A stretch of 10,298 nucleotides of DNA from NCBI GenBank assembly GCA_900552285.1, contig URYV01000046.1, forward strand, positions 1 to 10,298, in the 5' to 3' direction. The DNA comes from an uncultured Oscillospiraceae bacterium (GTDB lineage Bacteria > Bacillota > Clostridia > Oscillospirales > Acutalibacteraceae). Positions within the stretch are counted from its first letter, which is position 1, and the number at the start of each line of letters is the position of its first letter. The notes beneath the pieces are model-generated. The model made no database searches. It was not told the origin of the DNA and was given only the letters and a program-made list of their open reading frames with translations. Of the stretch, positions 5,306-10,298 are shown one piece after another. A program made the position numbers and the translations under genes.

Positions 5306-7534
5306 ATGAAAAATCCTCTTATGAAAAGAATTCCGAGGGAACTTAAATCCGACCTCGGAAAGTATATAGCGCTGTTTCTTTTCCTTACCCTTACAATCGG
5401 ATTTGTTTCCGGTTTTCTTGTGGCCGGAGGAAGTATGAGCTATGCATACGACCAAAGCTTTGAAAAATATAACATCGAAGACGGACATTTTACCCTTGCC
5501 TCCGAGATTCCCGACGAGCTTTTAAAAGAAGTTGAAGAACAGGACGTTTCGGTCTATCCCCTGTTTTACAAGGATTTCGACCTTTCAAACGAGCATACGG
5601 TCAGAGTCTATAAAATAAGGGACGATGTGGACAAGATATGTCTCATGGACGGAGAGTTTCCTTCAAAAAGCGGCGAGATCATGATCGACCGTCTTTATGC
5701 CTCCAACAACTCGATTGAAATCGGCGACAAAATCGAGGTAGACGGAAAATCCTATGAAATTTGCGGTTTCGCGGCTTTTTCCGATTACAGCGCCCTTTTT
5801 AAAAATCATACCGACATGATGTTCGACGCCAATAAATTTACCGTGGCGGCCGTTTGCGACGATGATTTTGACAGGCTGTCGGACGATAAGCTGAAGTATA
5901 ATTACGCATGGGTAAACCGTGACAGAACCCTTTCGGATGACGAAAAGTCCGACAAGGCCGATGAAGTCAAGGCTGTTTTGGGAAAATCGGGACTGACCAC
6001 CGACTTTATTGCCGCAATAAACAACCAGGCAATAATCTTCACCGGAGACGACATCGGCGGCGACCGAGTAATGATTATAACAATGCTTTACATTATCATG
6101 GCCGTTATTGCCTTTGTTTTCGGAATAACGACGCGCAACTCTCTCGATAAAGAGTCCAAAACCGTCGGAACTCTCCGTGCATCCGGTTTTAAGAGAAGCG
6201 AGCTTGTGAAGCAATATGCCGTAATGCCCCTTGTCGTAACGCTTGTGTCGGCTGTCATCGGAAATATTTTGGGGTACACCGTATTCAAAAACATTGTTGT
6301 AAATACATATTATCACAGCTATTCCCTTCCCACATATGAAACAAGGTGGAATTCAAACGCCTTTGTTCTGACCACCGTTATTCCGGCTCTTATTGTTTTG
6401 GCGGTCGTCATTTCGGTGCTTGTTTATACCCTGCGGCTCTCTCCCCTTCAGTTTTTGAGACACGAGCTTACATCCAAAAAGAAGAACAAGGTCATAAAGC
6501 TTAAAAGGAAAAATTTCATTTCAAAATTCCGCCTTCGTGTTATTTTCCAAAACCTTTCTTCCTATATAACCTTGTTTATAGGAGTGCTGTTTGCAAGCGT
6601 TCTGTTGCTTTTCGGCATGATGATGTCTCCCCTGCTCACACATTTTAAGGATGAGGTCATAAATTCCGAAATCGCGGCTTATCAGTATATTTTAAAGGCT
6701 CCCTGCGAAGCGGATGAAGGCGCCGAAAAATATGCCGTGTGCTCCCTTGAAAACGAAAAAGGCGAGGAAATTACCGTTTACGGAATTGAGGAAAATTCCG
6801 AATATTTTGATGAAAATCTCGGAAAAGACGATTTGCTTTTGTCCGACGGTTTCAGCGACAAGTATAATATCGAACCCGGTGACGAAATAAAGCTTTCGGA
6901 AAAATACGGCGATAAGAGCTACACCCTAAAGTCTACCGGTCAGTATAAATACCCCGCCGCCCTTGCGGTTTTCATGTCGCGCGAACGCTTTAACGACATA
7001 TTTGATAAGGACGATGATTATTACAGCGGATATTTCTCAAATGAAAAGCTTGATATAGACGACAGCTTTGTTGCTTCGGTTATCACCCGCAGCGACCTAA
7101 CGGTCATGGCCGATCAGCTTGACGATTCCATGGGGGAAATGTTCTATCTGCTTTATGTATTTGCCATTGTGATATATATTCTGCTTATTTATCTCTTTTC
7201 AAAGCAGATAACCGAGAAAAACATAACATCGATTTCCATGCTGAAAATTCTCGGCTATGACGGGCGTGAAATTTCCCGAATATACAATATGACCACGGGA
7301 ATTGTCATGATGGTTTCCCTTTTGATTTCCCTGCCGCTGAGTTATCTGCTTATCAAGGTTATATATTACGCAATGATGCTTGATTACAACGGGTGGCTCA
7401 CACTATATTTTGCGCCGTGGATCTGGCCTGTTATGACGGCCATAGGCGCCGCGTGTTACCTTTTGGTTCACGTTTTCCAAATGAAAAAAATCAACAAAAT
7501 ACCCTTAAGCAGCGCGCTTAAAAATGATGAATAA
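5306..7534 (+). CDS. FtsX-type ABC permease with two FtsX domains
   Basis: This 742-residue membrane subunit partners the preceding ATPase. The predicted membrane segments are about 20-41, 254-275, 305-327, 352-376, 420-441, 613-632, 662-685 and 703-725, giving eight. They frame two large extracytoplasmic domains (about 44-250 and 445-610), which are rich in Asp and Glu (for example DKDDDYYSGYFSNEKLDIDD). The FtsX domains include the coupling helices after NSLDKESKTVGTLRASGF (278-295) and SMLKILGYDGREI (644-656). The N-terminus (MKNPLMKRIPRELKSDLGKY) is amphipathic and basic. The layout fits the 8-TM MacB-like/bacitracin-export-like class, which moves lipoproteins, peptides or antimicrobials; the substrate is unknown. 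No two-component system is adjacent, unlike bacitracin-type exporters. The start ATG 5306 has a weak Shine-Dalgarno and probably relies on coupling; ATG 5321 is an alternative. It is less GC-rich than the genes left of 3550. Confidence 0.9.
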   Translation: MKNPLMKRIPRELKSDLGKYIALFLFLTLTIGFVSGFLVAGGSMSYAYDQSFEKYNIEDGHFTLASEIPDELLKEVEEQDVSVYPLFYKDFDLSNEHTVRVYKIRDDVDKICLMDGEFPSKSGEIMIDRLYASNNSIEIGDKIEVDGKSYEICGFAAFSDYSALFKNHTDMMFDANKFTVAAVCDDDFDRLSDDKLKYNYAWVNRDRTLSDDEKSDKADEVKAVLGKSGLTTDFIAAINNQAIIFTGDDIGGDRVMIITMLYIIMAVIAFVFGITTRNSLDKESKTVGTLRASGFKRSELVKQYAVMPLVVTLVSAVIGNILGYTVFKNIVVNTYYHSYSLPTYETRWNSNAFVLTTVIPALIVLAVVISVLVYTLRLSPLQFLRHELTSKKKNKVIKLKRKNFISKFRLRVIFQNLSSYITLFIGVLFASVLLLFGMMMSPLLTHFKDEVINSEIAAYQYILKAPCEADEGAEKYAVCSLENEKGEEITVYGIEENSEYFDENLGKDDLLLSDGFSDKYNIEPGDEIKLSEKYGDKSYTLKSTGQYKYPAALAVFMSRERFNDIFDKDDDYYSGYFSNEKLDIDDSFVASVITRSDLTVMADQLDDSMGEMFYLLYVFAIVIYILLIYLFSKQITEKNITSISMLKILGYDGREISRIYNMTTGIVMMVSLLISLPLSYLLIKVIYYAMMLDYNGWLTLYFAPWIWPVMTAIGAACYLLVHVFQMKKINKIPLSSALKNDE

Positions 7535-7546
7535 AGGAGGTAAAAA

Positions 7547-7828
7547 ATGAGCGTTGTCATAATCGGAGGAAATGAGTGCATGGAGCGCAGATATATCGAT
7601 CTGTGCAAATCATATTCCTGCAAGGCAAAGGTCTACACAAAAATGAAGGCCGGAATGAGGGACATCGGTTCGCCCGATCTTCTTGTGCTTTTCACCAACA
7701 CCATGTCGCATAAGATGCTTCGTTCGGTGCTCAGCGGTAAAAAGAAAAACGACATGCTTATCGAGCGTTGCCACACAAGCTCCATGAATGCTTTAAAAGA
7801 CATTCTCGAAAAACATGCTGTTAATTGA
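7547..7828 (+). CDS. DUF2325 family small protein, Cys-containing, transporter partner
   Basis: This 93-residue soluble protein has no signal peptide or membrane segment. It begins with a Rossmann-like beta strand and Gly turn (SVVIIGGNE, 2-10). The core GSPDLLVLFTNTMSHKML (41-58) and a terminal HTSSMNALKDIL (76-87) match DUF2325. The function is unknown. It holds four cysteines (C11, C20, C25, C75) and two histidines near them (H55, H76). The C-x4-C pair and the C75-H76 pair could bind a metal or respond to redox, but this is only inference. The start ATG 7547 has an ideal AGGAGG ribosome binding site with 6-base spacing, 12 bases after the permease stop, and a terminator follows. It is therefore the third gene of the operon and probably made at higher level than the permease. 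A role as sensor or accessory factor of the transporter is plausible. Confidence 0.82.
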   Translation: MSVVIIGGNECMERRYIDLCKSYSCKAKVYTKMKAGMRDIGSPDLLVLFTNTMSHKMLRSVLSGKKKNDMLIERCHTSSMNALKDILEKHAVN

Positions 7829-7843
7829 TTTGAAAATATAAAG

Positions 7844-7880
7844 AAACGACCTGTCAAAGAATTTTTGACAGGTCGTTTTT
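7844..7880. terminator. Bidirectional intrinsic terminator
   Basis: AAACGACCTGTCAAA (7844-7858) pairs perfectly with 7864-7878 around a 5-base loop, a 15-bp stem ending in TTTTT on the plus strand. It ends the ABC-DUF2325 operon. On the minus strand the same stem is followed by TTTCTTTATATTTTC, so it also serves the convergent DUF624 gene, whose stop lies only 5 bases away. Confidence 0.92.
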
Positions 7881-7885
7881 ATGTC

Positions 7886-8860
7886 TTATTTATCGTTGCT
7901 TTCGCTTTTTACATCGTCGTTGAAAAGCGTTTCGGCTTCAAGCACCGAGCGGTGGACCATTCTTCCGTTGTGATAAACGTATTCGGGAAGTGGCTTTCCG
8001 CTTTGCTCTTCGCTGTCGAGGGATTCGGAAGTTTTGTCTTTATTTTTTTCGTAATAGGGGTCGATTATAAATTTCTTAAGCGCGGGGAATGTTATAAAAT
8101 TGACCGAATAGAACATAAATCCCGTTATGAAGCAGGCGGTAATTATTATAAAAATTCCTATAAAAAAGCTGACCGACAGTCCGAGGGCAAATATTGCAAA
8201 ACAAATAAGAAGGGTGACGAGCAGCACAAGGGTAATGAGAAAATTCCTTAAAAGAACGGCAAAGGAAAGAATGAGTCCGTTTTTAATAATCTGCGACAGC
8301 TTTAAGTCAAAGGAAACGGCCATTGTAAAGACATAATACTGTATAAAAAGATAAACAAGCGCCGCAAGCATACAAAGCGGAAAGCAAACATATCTGAATA
8401 CGCCCGACATGGCATAATAGGTTGGGAGCGCATAGGTCAGAGCCGCAAGGCAAATATATCCTATAACCGAAAGAGCAAGAGGCTTTGCTATATTCTTTTT
8501 AACGGTGGAGAAAAAGTCGGCAAATATAAACACCGGCTCTTCCCTTGCAAAATCGCGAGCAATTCGGCAGGCACCTCCGATAAAAGGGCCGATAAAAGCA
8601 AAGGGGGCTCCGATAACGATGAGAGAAAGCTGAAGGTCGGAAGCAAGCCTTGTGCCCGAAATCAGGGTGAAAATCAAATAGGAAAGGGCTATAAAGGGAA
8701 TCATGGTCAGCAGAAAAACGAGACTTAAAATACAGATGTCCCAGAATTTTCTGCCGAGTATTTCAAAGTATTTTGCAAAAGCGCTTTTTTCATAGGCCTC
8801 GTTTTTTGAAACACCCTTGCCGGGTTTTGAATATCCGCCGAAAATATTGAATTTAGCCAA
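7886..8860 (-). CDS. DUF624/YesL family multi-pass membrane protein
   Basis: This 324-residue integral membrane protein has about six membrane segments: 41-68, 78-98, 127-148, 158-180, 203-226 and 228-255. It matches DUF624 (YesL): RKFWDICILSLVFLLTMIP (38-56) is the first motif, then GPFIGGACRIARDFAREE (91-108) and DFFSTVKKNIAKPL (115-128). YesL-type genes are often found with sugar-utilisation systems, but a biochemical function is not established. The C-terminal ~60 residues are hydrophilic and acidic, with EYVYHNGRMVHRSVLE near 293-308, longer than the core family. The start is TTG 8858-8860, chosen because GGAGGA lies 7 bases upstream; there is no ATG nearby. It follows the xerD stop by 15 bases and so appears to be the last gene of the spoIIM-xerD transcript. 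Confidence 0.85.
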   Translation of the reverse strand: MAKFNIFGGYSKPGKGVSKNEAYEKSAFAKYFEILGRKFWDICILSLVFLLTMIPFIALSYLIFTLISGTRLASDLQLSLIVIGAPFAFIGPFIGGACRIARDFAREEPVFIFADFFSTVKKNIAKPLALSVIGYICLAALTYALPTYYAMSGVFRYVCFPLCMLAALVYLFIQYYVFTMAVSFDLKLSQIIKNGLILSFAVLLRNFLITLVLLVTLLICFAIFALGLSVSFFIGIFIIITACFITGFMFYSVNFITFPALKKFIIDPYYEKNKDKTSESLDSEEQSGKPLPEYVYHNGRMVHRSVLEAETLFNDDVKSESNDK

Positions 8861-8875
8861 TTTAAAGTCCTCCGA

Positions 8876-9772
8876 TTATGCTCTGCGAGCCTTGGGGTGA
8901 AAATGAGAGTAGGAATTTTTATATTTCTGCTTGACAAGTCTTGCATACATTTGAGTGGAAGAAATGTCGGAATGGCCGAGCATTTCCTTTATGTCGTTTA
9001 ACTGAGCACCGTTTTCAAGAAGGTGAGCCGCAAAGGAATGGCGCAGGGTTTGAGGTGTTATGTCTTTGTTTATGCCGGTCTGCTTTGCATAGGTCTTGAT
9101 TATTTTCCAAAATCCCTGGCGGGTCATGGGAGAGCCGTTCATGTTGGTAAAAAGCACGGGCTCGTTAAAATCGAGAATTATCATGCTTCTTACCCTGTCT
9201 ATGTAATCTTTGACGGCACGGACCGCCTCGTCATAAATCGGTATGATTCGCTCGTTTTTGCCGCCTCGGCAATGAAGAATTCCGACCTGAAGATTAACGT
9301 CGTCGACCCGAAGCTCCACAAGCTCGGAAACGCGAATTCCGGTGGCATAAAGTATTTCGAGCATGGCGCGGTCTCTGCAGCCCTTAAGCTCGGTTTGGTC
9401 GGGAGCCGAAAGAAGCATTTCTATTTCGTTTTCGGTCAGAATTTCGGGAGCCTTCTGATCGGGCTTTGAAGATTTTATGCCCGACGCGGGATTGACAACC
9501 AGGCATTCGCCCTCGAGATTCATAAAGCGGTAAAAACATCGTATGCTTGAAAGCATACGGTTGACGCTGGATTTCGAACGTCCTCTCGATTCGAGACCGA
9601 ATATGTATTTACCGATTTCGTCGCCCGATACGTCCTTTGCGGAAATTTTTCGGCCGTCAAGATATTCGAGAAACTGCTCAATATCCCTTAAATATGAGTT
9701 AAGTGTGTTTTCTGACACTTTTTTCTTTTTTTTGAGATATTCACCGAATCTTTCTTTAAAGTCGGTCATCAT
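8876..9772 (-). CDS. xerD: XerD-like tyrosine recombinase
   Basis: This 298-residue site-specific recombinase has the length and layout of XerC/XerD: an N-terminal SAM-like DNA-binding domain (about 1-90) and a catalytic domain (about 108-290). Catalytic residues by alignment to XerD are R147 (TGIRVSEL), K172 (RGGKNERIIPI), R244 (TLRHSF), H267 (MLGHSD) and nucleophile Y276 (TQMYARL). The box II position that is His in canonical Xer proteins (H-x-x-R) is Gln here, Q241 in TPQTLRHSFAAHLL. Xer recombinases resolve chromosome dimers at dif. The housekeeping role is supported by its place directly after spoIIM, as in Bacillus, where spoIIM lies close upstream of ripX/xerD. ATG 9770-9772 follows GGGGAG with a 5-base spacer; a second ATG is the next codon. 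The gap to spoIIM is 18 bases. No attachment sites or other mobile-element genes are near. Confidence 0.9.
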   Translation of the reverse strand: MMTDFKERFGEYLKKKKKVSENTLNSYLRDIEQFLEYLDGRKISAKDVSGDEIGKYIFGLESRGRSKSSVNRMLSSIRCFYRFMNLEGECLVVNPASGIKSSKPDQKAPEILTENEIEMLLSAPDQTELKGCRDRAMLEILYATGIRVSELVELRVDDVNLQVGILHCRGGKNERIIPIYDEAVRAVKDYIDRVRSMIILDFNEPVLFTNMNGSPMTRQGFWKIIKTYAKQTGINKDITPQTLRHSFAAHLLENGAQLNDIKEMLGHSDISSTQMYARLVKQKYKNSYSHFHPKARRA

Positions 9773-9790
9773 TAAAACTCCCCTCGACGA

Positions 9791-10298
9791 TCACAGGGAA
9801 AACGCGCCCGAAAACAGGGAAACGGTTAAACAGTCGATTAAAGAACCGAACACAGTGATCGAAATGTATTTTATAAATCCTATACAGTATTTTTTGAATT
9901 TCGGTTTAAAGTCCTCCGACCCGTCGGAAAAGCAGCGGTTGTACAGCTCGGAGGAAAATTGTCCCGCACTCAGACAGCAATAAAGAAGCACGCAGGAAAA
10001 GACAAATGCTCCGGGTAAAATGATCAGGGTGCAGAATGCCATTCCCTCGATGCCCATGACGGAATATGCCGACGAGCAAATACATCCGAGGCCGACGCCT
10101 TTGAAAAAAGGAACGGCAAAGGACAACGGCTTTCCGAAAAGAAACAGGCCGCAGCAAAAGGAAACCAAAAGAAAAATCAGATTTCCCGCAAAGGAATTAA
10201 GAAAAATTCCGAAAGCCGAAAGCTTTGTTCTCGAGCTTACAAAGGAAGAAAAAATGACTGAAATACTCATCATCACTGATATGGGCGGCTTGCAGCAC
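9791..10298 (-). CDS. spoIIM: SpoIIM-like stage II sporulation protein, N-terminus outside window
   Basis: The frame is open to the right edge and lacks its start; about 169 codons are visible of an expected ~200-215. It encodes a polytopic membrane protein with about four segments in the window. The central GLFLFGKPLSFAVPFFKGVGLG and the later LIILPGAFVFSCVLL fit SpoIIM/DUF95 proteins (GIPL...FFKGF.LG, then a LP(N/G) motif before the next helix). SpoIIM forms the DMP complex with SpoIID and SpoIIP, which remodels septal peptidoglycan during engulfment. The order spoIIM-xerD matches sporulating Firmicutes and supports the call. GTG 10274-10276 with two following ATGs could look like a start, but the frame remains open upstream and the first membrane segment would be missing. 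Confidence 0.75.
   Translation of the reverse strand, partial: CCKPPISVMMSISVIFSSFVSSRTKLSAFGIFLNSFAGNLIFLLVSFCCGLFLFGKPLSFAVPFFKGVGLGCICSSAYSVMGIEGMAFCTLIILPGAFVFSCVLLYCCLSAGQFSSELYNRCFSDGSEDFKPKFKKYCIGFIKYISITVFGSLIDCLTVSLFSGAFSL

Noticed and set aside
4733..5488. 251-codon minus-strand open frame across the ABC ATPase
   Set aside because: It is the antisense of a gene with all ATPase motifs, begins in the permease gene, has no ribosome binding site and resembles no protein family; it is a codon-bias shadow.
5663..6316. 217-codon minus-strand open frame inside the permease gene
   Set aside because: Antisense to a continuous FtsX permease frame with clear membrane segments; no promoter or Shine-Dalgarno.
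9023..9469. 148-codon plus-strand frame inside xerD
   Set aside because: Fully antisense to the catalytic domain of XerD; no initiation signal.
8876..9772. Tyrosine recombinase as integrase of a mobile element
   Set aside because: Length, motifs and spoIIM linkage fit chromosomal XerD; no excisionase, relaxase, phage gene or attachment repeat is nearby, and the tRNA gene is 7.5 kb away beyond a suspect junction.
1..10298. CRISPR array, insertion sequence, toxin-antitoxin or defence system
   Set aside because: No regularly spaced repeats, transposase motifs or recognised defence or toxin proteins were found on either strand.

Overview
The window looks like chromosomal DNA of an endospore-forming clostridial Firmicute, probably a gut Oscillospirales/Ruminococcaceae-type genome. 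The evidence is two sporulation-linked loci (yaaL-bofA and spoIIM-xerD), strong AGGAGG-type ribosome binding sites, consensus sigma-A promoters, and a clostridial NusG_II/Gx gene pair. No phage, insertion sequence, CRISPR array or plasmid function is visible.

Layout, left to right. (1) 1-1063, minus strand: the 5' part of a secreted GH36-like alpha-galactosidase with a clear promoter and signal peptide. Its first 130 bases carry two single-base reading-frame breaks. (2) 1269-1460, minus: a tRNA-Val(GAC) gene with a perfect TTGACA-17-TATAAT promoter and an intrinsic terminator. (3) 1491-2108, minus: yaaL (DUF2508) and bofA, in the order known from Bacillus. (4) 2224-3590, plus: manA followed by the first quarter of an ABC-F ATPase. 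(5) About 3550-3565: a point where the ABC-F gene and a convergent Gx-family gene both stop resembling their families and base composition drops. I read this as a rearrangement breakpoint or a chimeric assembly join. (6) 3532-4472, minus: a NusG domain II protein and the truncated Gx membrane protein, overlapping by 4 bases. (7) 4493-7880, plus: a regulated operon with an extended -10 promoter, two identical GTTAGC-N4-GCTAAC palindromes, a MacB/LolD-type ATPase, an 8-TM FtsX-type permease, a small Cys-containing DUF2325 protein and a strong terminator. (8) 7886-10298, minus: spoIIM (start outside the window), a XerD-like recombinase and a DUF624/YesL membrane protein, all tightly spaced. No gene-free stretch exceeds 300 bases; the largest, about 1064-1268, holds nothing convincing.

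How the genes work together. The clearest functional unit is the 4493-7880 operon. Promoter, twin operators, transporter ATPase, permease and DUF2325 protein share one transcript, which suggests a regulated envelope export or lipoprotein/peptide extrusion system with a small accessory or sensor protein. I have not seen this exact combination assigned a function, and it is the best candidate for something undescribed. The rest is mainly housekeeping (mannose-6-phosphate isomerase, tRNA, Xer recombination) and sporulation-associated genes. The left ~3.55 kb and the right ~6.7 kb differ visibly in GC content and should not be assumed contiguous without read-level support.
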